Of a DNA stretch of 64,000 bases, positions 26,601 to 40,000 are shown piece by piece. The notes under the pieces are model-generated. The model made no database searches. It was not told where the DNA came from and saw only the letters and a list, made by a program, of their open reading frames with translations. The DNA is from Hofstenia miamia (taxonomy: Eukaryota > Xenacoelomorpha > Acoela), in NCBI GenBank assembly GCA_004352715.1, contig SCFE01000061.1:1565588-1629587 (forward strand), given 5' to 3'. Position numbers and translations under genes: made by a program. The first letter of the stretch is position 1, and every line of letters starts with the position of its first letter.

Positions 26601-27996
26601 AAGGAAGTGAATTATGCTCTTGGAGTAAATGTCTACTGGAGATGTTGTAAATGCATAACAAGGCCCTCTATATCTATCTATATATACAGGGGTGGGCAGA
26701 TAAATTGGGAATGATTTAAAGTAGAGAAAAATCTAACCTGTAGTTTGAATTAACAACTACAACTCTGCTAACTTGTCATTCATACATTTATCTTTCAGTT
26801 TTACAGTACAAAATTATCAGGCGAGCAGTTGAAACCATGGAATCAACACGTCAAAATGTGTTATTGAAATTTGGCGCGCCCATAACAGTGCAAAGGATAT
26901 AATATCTGCCACCTGATATCCAAAGACTACAGTGTACCGCATCGTGTCTACATTGAAAGCTGGGGAGGTCCACATCGTCATTCTCACAAGCCTCGCAGTG
27001 ACCGGAAGCTCACTCAGAATTTTTTGTCTGTCTGGAAGTGCTCTATCAGGACAAACCCTTCGATTCCCATGACAAAACTTGCAGCTAACTGAAATATAAG
27101 TAGGAGGACAATTGGCAGGGCCGTGCTTGTGAATCTGGGAATGAAATCTTATGTGAAAAGGCGCCACAACCTCCTCACAGAGGTTTTTTAAAAACGTCAT
27201 CTTAACCGCGTTTCCAAACATAAATGTTTGAAATTTCGCAGGCTAGTGTCTCTTTAATTTACCTACCCCCATGCTAAATATATTTAAGTTCAAGTGAATA
27301 CTGCGGGAGCAATCGCCAAAAAATAGGGTTTTTGGGGAAATAGTGCAATTCCCGCTAAATGCCTTAGAAACTTAGGACCGTTTCCCGCCAAATGCAAGGT
27401 TTTTGCATTTTCCATAGCAAAATGCGGGAAATATATATATATATATATATATATATAGATATATATATATATACACTAAATGACTTATATTACAACTTTA
27501 AATTTCCGAAAACATAACTAAAATTTTACAAAATACAGTGAAATCGTCAAAGTTGAGTTTCTCAAGGTTGAATGCTACTTTGAAAAGCATGAATATTACC
27601 TCATGCTACTTTATATAACGGGATTTAGAAACAGGATATGAACCAGGAACATATATTGTTAACATCAAAGTTAGACTACCGTAATTAGCAAAAAACTCAT
27701 ATATTTCAAACTTGAAATATCTTGGTGTTGCAAATCCGCCGATGTTAGTATTTATTATGATGAAGTTTGCTAAATGAACCACTCTGTAAAAATAGTTTGA
27801 TGATATAGATTTATTCACTTTTCGAAATTTTAGCATTGATTTTCCATCCGTTCTTAAACCGGCTCTCTTTGAAACTAGTTTTATATAATCATATTGATCA
27901 ATGTTGTATTTATTATTTAGTAGTTTATTTAAAAATATTAAATCCAAAAGTTGAAATTCGATCGAAATCGGTAAAATATTAAATCGTTTCAATTCA

Positions 27997-28059
<63 letters not shown>

Positions 28060-31000
28060 GAATCCTTATTCGTAGAAATATGAAAAATTTGATACCTTTA
28101 GATATAATGATATTTCCATTTCAAGTTTTCATTTATTTGTATACTATGTAAGGTCTATAATGGTATTGTCGTGTGGTATTAAAACTTGATCAATATAATA
28201 ATCATCGAAGTTGTTTTGTGATTTTCTGAAGCAAATCATATTAGACTTTTTTTCATAAAATTATATTTTGTTTCTTTTACACCGGTTATTTAGGCGATCT
28301 ATTTGACTTCGAAAACTATAACATTGATTGCCATAAAATAGAGGCTTCAAATCATCTGCGAAAATCCAACTTGTATTTTCAATGCAAACAGTAATATCAT
28401 TGATAAAAATTATAAATAATAAAGGACCCAATATAATACCTTGTGGTATAGCTACGTTTTGTTTAAAAGATAAAAATCAATTTATATTCACACATTGTAG
28501 TCTATTTTCTAAATATGAATTGAAAAACCTCAGGAATTTACATCAAATAATGCCAAATTTTTCAAGTTATTTATCGTGTGGTACGGTATCAAATGCTTTG
28601 GAAATGTCGAAGTATATAGCATAATAAGATATATTCTCATCAAAGTTATTGAAAATCAAGTCAAGATATCCTAAGAGATTTGTAACCGATGAAAATTTTT
28701 TTCCTAAAGCCATATTGGGACTTACTTAATTAAGGGTATACATGATTGTATATGAAATTAAACAACAATCGTTCAAAAATTGGTGATACTCTGGGAAGAA
28801 TACTAATTGGTCGATAATTATTAATTTGAGTTTTGTTTCGGCTTTTATCTATTGGCGGAATATACGATATTTTCCATATTTGAGTAACTATACATTTTTC
28901 AATGATATGATAAATATAATGTAAAGATTAGGTATAATACATGATATAGTGTTTTTAATGGAAATTGAAGGCAGGGCATCTGCTGAATAAGACTTTATCT
29001 TCATGATAATTTGATAAAAGTCAAATTCAGTGAAATGAATATCATCAATTAATATTAATTGTGTTTTCTTCAATGATTGTACATCAACTTTGGCTTCTTC
29101 AGTGAAAATCATTGAAAAGTGAAGAGCGAATGGATCAGCTTTTTCACGTGAACTATTTGCAATACTGTTTTCGAAAACCATGTTATTAGGGAAACTTGAT
29201 TTTGACGAGAAAATGATTTTAAATATTTAACACTGTTTTATTCAGAGTAACAGATTCATTAAAGTTTCTTAGACAATTACTAATTTCCACTAATGATAGT
29301 GATAATTGATCTCTTTCTTTTATTTTTTTTAATTGTTTCAAGTTGATTTAGTAAATGAATTGTATGAGACGCATAAACGTTTTTTTACGTTTACTTGGTA
29401 TACAATTATTAATTAAGTAATAGACATTTGGTACCAATAACTTAAAAATTGTCTGTAACAATTATTTGTATTGATTTTACCGTAATTTCCATTTAAAAAT
29501 GAATAATTTAAGCTGTTCTTCCTACTATAGCATTTATTGAATATGTCCTTGATAACATTAATGTTGAATAAAACAAAATTATGACTATAGATTCCATTGA
29601 GTTTCTTATTTATAGGACTACTAATAATACCTTCTTCAATATTTGTTGTAAAAACTAAGTGTCTAATATATTACCAGCAGAAAAAGTTTGACAATGAACA
29701 AATTGTATTACATATTCTAACAAAACTTCCATAATACTTTCTTCTTATTCACATTTTGATGCATATGTTTGCCAATCCGAATTAGGTAAATTAAAGTCTC
29801 CAACAAAATATTTTTCTGAATTTATGTAGCCATTTTTCTTGACATATGAATCTTTTATATTCACTTTAAACAACTTAGCGTCCGTTTTAAAGGACAAACC
29901 GTTTTTCCACATTTACAAAGAATTTTCTCCAAGTCAATTTTCAAATTTGAAAATCTTGACCCATTGGTAGGTCTATTGGGGAACATACATTAATGCAATG
30001 TTGAAAATTTCTATTAAAGTTTATTGCTGTGGCAGAAATTGTTGAGTAGATTAACAAGTTTTCTTAGAAATTTTCGAATTTTTGAAAAAGATTTAAATTC
30101 TTTCCATACTTAAGGTTAATGTATTTAGAAGGGTTTGAGCCCCTGGAGGCAACAAGGAACTTTGACTGTTTCTTGATATGTGCAAAGATATTCCAAACCC
30201 ATTGAGGCGTGCCGTGCGCAAAGTCAGAGGTCGCAGGACACACCTCGATTGGACAAGGCCAGCGCGCGGAGTTAGAGCAAAAAAGTAGAGCGAAAAAGAA
30301 AGAGGAGACTCTCCTCTATCATGTAGTGTTTTCAGATTGAGCACACCATTAATCATTTTTGAGCTATATAAGCATTTAAAATTTTTTTACATGATCATGA
30401 AATTTTCTTAAAAATCTCCAGGCTGTTTAAGGTTAAGTAAAAGATATTAATAATTTCGATACACACACGTTTCTGTGTCAAGCAAATCGCATTCCTTTGG
30501 TATATTTATTTAGTTAACCCTTTAGATGCATAATCCAAGTATTTTACCAGAACTCATGTAATTCGATCTTAAATTCTAAGAAACACTAAGATGTTGCATT
30601 CAATGAATTACAGATGTAAATCATATCAAAATACTGTTCAATATATTTTGATGAAACTGTTCATTGAATTGTTAACGACGTAACACTAATTGTTATTTTC
30701 TACCCACACTTGACTTCCTGCTCAACTAGTTGTGCATGTAATATAATCCTGTCAAAAAGTTCCCTTTTTTAACCGATGCTAACTTTCCCTAAATTTCCAC
30801 ATGTTTTTATTCCTGTGGAAAAATAAATTGCTAAGTTTTTCCTGAAATAATTGTCTGACTCACTGTTAATTATTTTTCTGTCAATCTTTGAAAACTTATT
30901 GGATATCACAATTACAACAATACGGGAAAGTTTGGTTTGACTTGAGAATTTTCGTAAATAGTATTTTGCTGGAATTCTAAATTTACTCATATCTTTATTC

Positions 31001-34000
31001 TTGATCCCTGCTTTCTTCTTTTCAGTAACCAAATGTTCGATTTCTTTGCAATTTTCACTCATGTGCCAATTGAATAAATTACTTTTTACCTATTTTTAAA
31101 ATTGCGTACCATTTTTTGGAGAGCGGAAGTAAACAAAACAATTGGAAACAATTAAGTTAAAAATATATACAAACATTCGAGCTGTGTCGATCTTGTTTTT
31201 AAAAAATACGAATTTTAGGAGCATGTAAATCACATCACAATCAATACACATCGATTATATATAAGAACCTGCACGTGGTTCAATAACAAAAACCATCGAA
31301 CCTTTATAATGTTAACCTCTCTAAAAATTATGTCCTCGCAGCCCCTATTGCCATCTGAACTTCCCGGATATTGACACTCCGATTCTATAGCAATAACCTC
31401 TCTAAGGTTAATACCTCCCCATAGTTACTATATTTATTCGGTCCCTTGATTTTAACCATAGAAAAGTTCGGTTGTATTGCGGAAAATTCCGTTTTTTAGG
31501 AAAAATGCTAAAGTCCCAAGTTCAAAATATAATGATGTTAGACGTCAGTGCTGAGTGCTGCGTAAACTGCTATTGCGGAAAATTCGATGCTGTACAGACT
31601 GCTCGTTGTCTCTAGTACTAAAATAATTGCTGAAGAATATATTCTTCATAATGACGAGTCTTAGGTCCCTGCGGTGGTTCTGGCTCGGACTCGGACTCGC
31701 GAGCTTTGTTCAAGCTCGCGCTCGGCTCGCACTTTAAAAACATTCAGCCGAGCCCGAGCCGAGCCTGGAATTTCCAAGCAAACACGTGTAAAATATATTA
31801 AATGCTGGCTTACTGTAGCGGCATTTATTTCGATTACAAACAAAATATTCGAATTAAGGCTAGGGTCGGGCTCGGCTCGTGCCAGAAATACTGGGCTCGC
31901 AGGGGCCTAACGAGTCTGTTGGAAAGTTCTTAACGGTGTAGAAATTGGTCTCGAAACTAAAAACAAACTTTGTCAACAATTATTAAATATTTCTGAAAAG
32001 AGTAATATTTTTAGCGCCGTTATAAATTCCCATTTTTTTAGTACATTGTGAGTGTTTTAGGTTATTTGCAATTTCATTATGAAGTACTGCATACTTTTTT
32101 CTTAAAATCCAGTACAGCAATTCAACCGTATGTTTTCAAAATTTCTCAAAAAAATGAAATTTTTAAAGTTATTTTGCAAACCATACTGCAAACGTAAAGG
32201 AAGGCAAAGCAAAACTGGCCTTGTTTCTATATTACTACACGCAGGTGTTTTGTTTACTGCTAATTTGCTCTCGCACTCATGTGTAAAGTAAGAAGTTTAT
32301 ATCTTTATATTTGCATTTAGTTCACGCATGCATGGTATCTGGGTTGTAATCGACTTTCATTTCTATGAAAGTTTAATTGAAAGCCGTTATTTGCCAACAT
32401 TTATGTATATAAATTATATGCGTGTATTTATGTATTAATAAGACTGACTTGTTTATGTTGCAACAAGGAGTTTACTGGGAGGTTGTTCAAAAGTTAATTT
32501 CATTATGATTACTTGCAATTAATCTTTGAAGTTCTTCCTTTTGAACCTCAATCTACATCTAAATTGGATTATTGTTTCGGATTTACCACTTGTCACCTTA
32601 TTTTAGATATTCAGTCAATTATGATTTAACCCATAAAGATACAATCATTTTGACTCCCATTTTCTCCAAGCGCATTAAGAAATTTGGAAATACTTGAAAT
32701 TGGACACATCTGCGGGAAATGTGCTCTTCTATTAGGGGGACCATTCGTGATAAAAATTGTTTCTGTGCCTGAAATGCATGAAAATATAAACTTTCAATGA
32801 AAAATATGATTTTTTGTAAACACATTTCAAATTGTTCCCATTCCCAGTGCTCAAATAAGGCAGCAACGACTAGCATAAACTATTTTGTTTTTGTACATAG
32901 TCACCCATATTCCGTGCACGCGCACCGGGCGCAAAGTCAGAAATCATGACCAGAATTACAGATGAACATGAAAAAGGAGAAAATTCTTTATCCAGTAGTG
33001 CTTTCAGATTGTAGAAATCTTTGTGATTTAGTGATTCATGAGCGGGCTAAAAAAATTTGTTATAAAAACCATGACTAATAATTAATTGTTCTGTAAGAAG
33101 TTCTAAGTTGCCATAACACAGTAGGGTTACTAGGTGGCCCATCACCCCTAGTGTTGAGCAATATCCCAACTTAATATCTCTTGTGCCTGTGGAAGGGTTA
33201 TTTTTTTACTCCACTGATAGTGTCTTTTGCCTCATAGAGACCCATAAGTACTACACTATAAATTAGATTGGATAGTTTGCATAATGTATTGATTAATATG
33301 TGCATAGGTGCATATCTGCTTTAGTTCGTCAAAAAGCTAATTCAATTCTGTTAAAATTCTAATTAAATTGTTAACCTTAATACAATGAACGTGTCATACA
33401 GGTTCGTAAGTCTGGGAGCGAGGAAGTGTAGCCCTTACTGGAGCAGATGTAAGCCCCCTACTTTAAATGATTGCATTTGGCTACCAAATAGCATTGAATG
33501 TGAATTTTCATAAATTTTACCAATAAAGACAAAAATCTTCTGAATTTTTTTAATTTGTACATAGATTAACCTTAAATTGCTTAGAATATTTTTTCACTTT
33601 TTGTTGGTTTCTTCTTAAAATTTTTAAGCGCTTTCATCTCAAAAATCAGAGTGCACATTGTAAATGAGGTGTGTCTCCTCTTTTCATAAATGAAACTGCT
33701 TACATTTTAATCTCCAGATATTCTATTATTAACTAGGCATGGGGGAACTTAACTTCCCATTTTCATTGAAATCTATTTTTGCAATTAGCTGTTTGCATGT
33801 AAACAAAATTTCAAAATAGGGAAACACAACAACAGCATTTATATTCTGCTACTCTTTATTTAATTCAATATGAAGATGAAATTTGTGTTTATTTTAATTT
33901 GTATATGTATTTTACACGTTCTAAAAAACTAAAAAAATTTGACAAGTTTTTACATGAATTTCATTTAAAATGTTGTTAATTTCTTTTACTACAACAATTT

Positions 34001-37000
34001 ATGTAATGTTTTAAGGAAAAAAATACTTTCCTGCATATCCAAGAAATATATCCCTTAAAATTAGGGGTTGTAAATGTAGATAATATGTTTGTATTTTTGG
34101 TTATTAATCTTTAAATTTATGCTTGCAACACATCGCTAAGCATGCTCAGGTGGCCTGAATTCCAGAAGGTGAAAAAATATTGGTATTTTAAGTCATTATG
34201 ATAATAATTCTATATTTTTTAATTAACCGCCCTTTAAATTATTGCAACCCCCTGATGAGTACTATGCCCTACAGCCAAGGTATCATATATGTCACGTTTC
34301 ATAAGTTCTCCTGACCGTCACCACTAATTTAGTATTGTCACAACTATTACCAGGATTACAATCGCCATTTTTTCATTTAGAAAACATGTCATTTATTATA
34401 TATTTAATAACTAAAATTCTGCCAACTTACATCATCACAAAGTAAGTGGAAGTTTTCAAAAACGCTCTGGATTGTAGCAGACAGAATTTAGATGTTCGAA
34501 ATATTGGACCAGCCAATAATGCAGGACTGATTAAATTGAAAGAGAATGTTTTGTCACTTGCAAAGTTTGTTTTCAAGTGAATTTTTTCTTGTATTTTAAA
34601 TACTAATTAAAACATTAGGCCCAAGCCTAGCCCGGCCGGCCCAGCCCAAATTGCTATGTAGAAAATCCGGCCCAAACCCAGCTCGACTCAATTTTAGGGC
34701 GAACCTAATTCCAGCTGGAGACCTCTGTTTAATTTGTTTACTTTTTCATTTATAAAAAGGTTGAACCTTTAATAGCTTTCATCAACTAATATTTCGCTTG
34801 TCTTCTGAACTTAATATAGCTAATTGGGGATAATGACTAAAAGGCAGCGTCATTAAAAGGTTACTCAATATGCTGTTCACATCAATTCAATAAAAAGGTA
34901 GCACATTATTTTCTTAATAAAAGCACTCTCTTTATTCCGGCCATTTGATACCCAGTGCTTTATTTTTGAGGAGTTTTGTGGTACATGATTTCTTTTCAAG
35001 ACAAACGTATTGTAAAAACTAAATAGCGATGTTAATGAGTTTGAAAATAGACAGTTATCTTATTGCAAGGTAATGTATTATCATTCCGCAAAAGGAGCCA
35101 ATTAATTCAATTACTGCCATTGGAGAGCGGTATCTTCGCTCGCTACTTCATTACTTTCATTGGAAAACTGCTTTGAAGTTTATTAATATCACTTTGACAG
35201 TTAAAAATGGCTGCATTCTACGTTTATTTTTGCTCTTGTGCCTTTTCCTTCCTACATTGCAGATTTACACACATTTTTTCTTTATGTAAATTTTTCTGAT
35301 AATGTAGTACTTACCTTGCTTTGTAGTTGGCGACATTGCCGCGTCATAAATAATTATATGAATTTAGACACTAACTCCATATCAATTCGCGCATCGTTCA
35401 ACTATGAGATGTATAGACGATAGCGCAATTCAATTTCTGCTTGTGTCTTTCACAAAACTTTCACAATTCACCATTTAATTATATACTTGATTATGTTTCT
35501 AATTTCATTCACAATTCCACTTTATATATATATATATATTCTTTCACTAGATTCTTAATTTGTTCTTGTATCTTTGGACGGGTTGAATGAAGTACATCAA
35601 CCCTCACAAAGCGGGATATTTTAAATTATGAGTGGGAGACATGGAAAAATTTTTTAAAGCGGGAGTGTTGGCAGGCCTGCTGTTCGTACGAATGTCATGT
35701 AGGGTAACTTGAAAATACTCTAATGAGTCCAAATGATGGACAATCGGTGGGTATATATAATTTTAGAATTAACTAAAACATTACTGAACTATGGCCTAAT
35801 AGACTACTTTTTCAAGGAATTTCGCATGAAATAATGTTGTATATTGTTGGTGAATTCGCTGTGAGACATCCTACAGCTTAAGTATTAAATATATTTCTTG
35901 TACCATCAGATAAAGTGTTATATAATTTTGTGATGCCTTCTATCTGAACTTGAAAAACTGCACTAAGCATAAAAGAATTCACGGGAGAGTCCCATTCGAA
36001 TTCAGTGCGCTAAATATAGAAATTACATGCTTTAACTAAGTTGAAATTACTTTTCTTAGATGAATGACTTTGTACGCGACCAGTTGAAAGCGAAGGATGG
36101 AACTGTTCCCATTTATGGACAAATTCTTGCTGGTGGAATGGTGAGAAATTTTATTTTTATTTTTAGCTTAATCATGTGATCTTTCATTAGGCCAAATTTA
36201 ATCGGTATGCTAATTATATATTGTCTCATCTGATTTTAAGGCAAAACGTTCGTGTATCACGCTAAAAATCGCATTTATGCACTCATTTCAAAGTTGGACA
36301 TAGGGCGAAATTTGCGAGCAAGACCAACTTACTCGTTTTAAATTACCGGGAATTCTGCCCATTTTTATGATCGTACGTTAGCAATTTGTAATAAAAAACT
36401 ACCATTTAAAATTGAAATCCTAAATTGAATTTTAGAAGAGGTTTAAAAGCTATTGTAAAATTAATGAACATCTTTTTTTAACGCATTGTTAACAGAATGC
36501 TTCTATCTTCAAATGAAAGGTTACCAGTAGTCGAATACTATTTTCGAAAGATAATGCGCCCTACTATAAAGCCAAAATTGTCGCAGCCAATGTTGGACAA
36601 AGTAACATTGGAAACTTTCAAGGTGGCTTGGTCAATCCCGTACCTTAAATGTAATTGAAATTTATGGCAGCATGTGCAAAATATTGTCACCCAAACAAAA
36701 TCAATTTTGAGGATAGATAATTAGTGCGATTATTAAACGCTTTACTAAAGGAGGCCATTATCCTCCTGAGTTTGAGTCGGCTCTTTGTTGGCCTTAACCT
36801 TTTGGTTACTCATTTGACATTCATAATCATATCAAGTTATACAATGAATTTGAACAGTCTATTAGAATTAGTGGTGTTTTACTGCAAAAGGGTATTGAAG
36901 AAAGTAATGATTGATGTATATCAGGCTTGTCCAGTTCGTGGGGTTCGCCATGGACCTTGTACAGTGGGGTGAGGTGGGGTGAAGATTAAATCTCGTCCTA

Positions 37001-40000
37001 TGGGTATATTGGAGATTTGTGAGGTTAGTACTATCACTCTGAGCTCCTTTATAAGGATTTTTTTGCCTTCCAAAGTAAAAAATGACGACGAATCTATTCT
37101 ATATTTGGCGCCAACAACATCCACTGCAACTATTATTACTGCTCTTCCAGCTCAGAAATAATCGTGAATCAAATCGCATTAGTGAAAGATGAATAACTTG
37201 TCAAAAATTGTTTTTCTCAATTCTGCCATCTTTAATGAAATATCAGATTGGTTAGAACATAAAGCAAGTTGTTTAAAATGATTTTGAGGGGTACGTTAAA
37301 ACTTAAAGTGCCATCAATCTCGCAATTCGTCGGAAGACAACGATCTTGAAAAAACATTTTTGTTGCAATTTTTTGCATATTAAATGGGAAATTTACAATT
37401 TTTCTTTAATACTTAGTGAAATTAAATATATTTCGCCAAAAACCAGTAGGCAAAAATAGTTAGCATAGATATACATACCGAAAGTTGTGTTTTTGGAATC
37501 TCCACATAAAAGTTGGTGGGGTGGAGGTCAAATCCTGTCCCATGAACAAGCCTGATGTATACATATTCTTATTTTGTAGTTATTATAGCTTATTGCTATT
37601 TTTTATGTGTTCTTAAGTTTATGCCCAGAGCTATCGGTTTTCCTACTCTAAGACATCGAATATGACCTCTATGCTCCAGTTTAAGAGTCAAATTCGACAT
37701 TTTAGTTGAACGCATAGTAATTGGGGATCCATTTCTTGCATTTGAGGGTTAAACAAAGATATGCAAAACAACTTCCAACCGATCTTAAAGTTCATCCGTC
37801 TGTAAATTCGATCGGCTATGACTCATATATTTCTGTTCTCGCTTACATGAGTTGTCTGGTCTCTTTTGCTTGTAACAATGCAGACAATATAAATGTATTT
37901 TACTGGTACGCATAACAATTTGCGTAAATTGTTTTCAATGCACTTTTTCGATTGCATATTGGATGTTGTAAAACTTTTGCCATTCATCAATTTATTAATT
38001 GTGACATTTAATTAGAATAGTTTTTTCTATTCTAAACTATATAATTTAATTCTCCAAAATAATTGCAATACGTAATGATTTCCTTTATTTTCCCCATACA
38101 TTCTGTAAAAGTACCCCTCTTACAATAGTCTTATAAGTACATGAATTCTCCCTTCGAAAGAAGCTTTGTCCACTCCCACGTTTTTATCAATTCCGTTTTC
38201 ATTTCGCTCCCACGTTCTTATATTTTTCGTTTTTCAACAGTCAAGTATGAAAAAGGACTTTGAATTTGTTTGGAATTACGTGGGACAGCGTTATTATCTA
38301 TATCATTGTTTCACGGTCAAATTTTATTTGTGAACAATAGGCGTGGTGAATTCATATCAACAAAACAATCCGAAGTTGAACTTTGTTCTAAGCGATGTGT
38401 CTAAATAAGTTTAAGTAGTTTAAATATTTTTTAAAATTATCCGCATTAATGTGGATTCCTAGCTATTTCAAATTTGATTATACGTTCTTAAATAGAAGAT
38501 ACGTTCTGCGAGCGCATATTAGCAGAATATTTAATGCGGCCACGTTGACCTGGACCCAAAAAGTTTTGATCCATCTAAATGTTATTTATTTTATTACTGG
38601 ATTTTATATCAATATATCGTGTTGTTTCCTATACCTTACTGATTTTTATTTCAGGCTGGCGCATCTCAGGTCATGTTCACCAACCCCCTTGAAATAGTGA
38701 AAATCCGTTTACAGGTGTCTGGAGAAATTGCACACACTCGAAACATTTCAGCTATTCAAGTAATTCGCGAATTAGGCTTATTCGGCCTTTACAAGGTATC
38801 TTTCGCACATTGTTGACCCTATACTCAAGTTTAATTTTAATCTGTATTAAGTTGATTTTTCTTAGGGACATCATTACGACGTTAGAATTATACATTGTAT
38901 ATATGTATGGTATATTCAAATTTAAATATTTTTTGTAAATATATACATGAGAGGACGAATTATTTTCTTGGGTGAAATCAAAGGATTTCGTATGCTTTCA
39001 AAGATTGCTTAACCCTTATTTATCGGAAATGGGGTAAATTTGTGTTTCACAGCAAAATTTAGCATGAAATACATGTTTACAAGGTTTATCATAAAGTATA
39101 AAAATATGCATCACTTGGACAAATTCCCATTATGGACTGACATTTGTAAATGAGANTAAAGTGCCATCAATCTCGCAATTCGTCGGAAGACAACGATCTT
39201 GAAAAAACATTTTTGTTGCAATTTTTTGCATATTAAATGGGAAATTTACAATTTTTCTTTAATACTTAGTGAAATTAAATATATTTCGCCAAAAACCAGT
39301 AGGCAAAAATAGTTAGCATAGATATACATACCGAAAGTTGTGTTTTTGGAATCTCCACATAAAAGTTGGTGGGGTGGAGGTCAAATCCTGTCCCATGAAC
39401 AAGCCTGATGTATACATATTCTTATTTTGTAGTTATTATAGCTTATTGCTATTTTTTATGTGTTCTTAAGTTTATGCCCAGAGCTATCGGTTTTCCTACT
39501 CTAAGACATCGAATATGACCTCTATGCTCCAGTTTAAGAGTCAAATTCGACATTTTAGTTGAACGCATAGTAATTGGGGATCCATTTCTTGCATTTGAGG
39601 GTTAAACAAAGATATGCAAAACAACTTCCAACCGATCTTAAAGTTCATCCGTCTGTAAATTCGATCGGCTATGACTCATATATTTCTGTTCTCGCTTACA
39701 TGAGTTGTCTGGTCTCTTTTGCTTGTAACAATGCAGACAATATAAATGTATTTTACTGGTACGCATAACAATTTGCGTAAATTGTTTTCAATGCACTTTT
39801 TCAATTGCATATTGGATGTTGTAAAACTTTTGCCATTCATCAATTTATTAATTGTGACATTTAATTAGAATAGTTTTTTCTATTCTAAACTATATAATTT
39901 AATTCTCCAAAATAATTGCAATACGTAATGATTTCCTTTATTTTCCCCATACATTCTGTAAAAGTACCCCTCTTACAATAGTCTTATAAGTACATGAATT

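Larger units (their letters stand above)
26145..36059 (+). other. Carrier intron, 9.9 kb
   Basis: Largest intron. Holds a mariner-like element (26687), a non-LTR retroelement (about 27.56-30.05 kb), a hAT-type element (31662), two copies of a dispersed repeat (30190, 32902), a GGCCC-rich scrap near 34617-34735 and (TA)n runs. A possible small inverted-repeat pair (aggggttgtaaat near 34063, gcaaccccct near 34247) has no clear target duplication. Confidence 0.85.
36141..38654 (+). other. Carrier intron, 2.5 kb
   Basis: Holds a Tc1/mariner fragment (36545) and a hAT-type element (36922). No other coding signal. Confidence 0.85.

Noticed and set aside
26817-27221. 134-codon minus-strand frame
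   Set aside because: It is the reverse shadow of mariner-type transposase sequence readable on the plus strand between inverted ends.
31661-31910. Overlapping frames on both strands with Arg-rich sequences
   Set aside because: Produced by the repeated CTCGG/GAGCC words of a non-coding hAT-type element.
34617-34735. GGCCC-rich segment as a complete miniature element
   Set aside because: Words resemble the hAT-type set but no paired ends or target duplication could be found, so only a fragment is likely.
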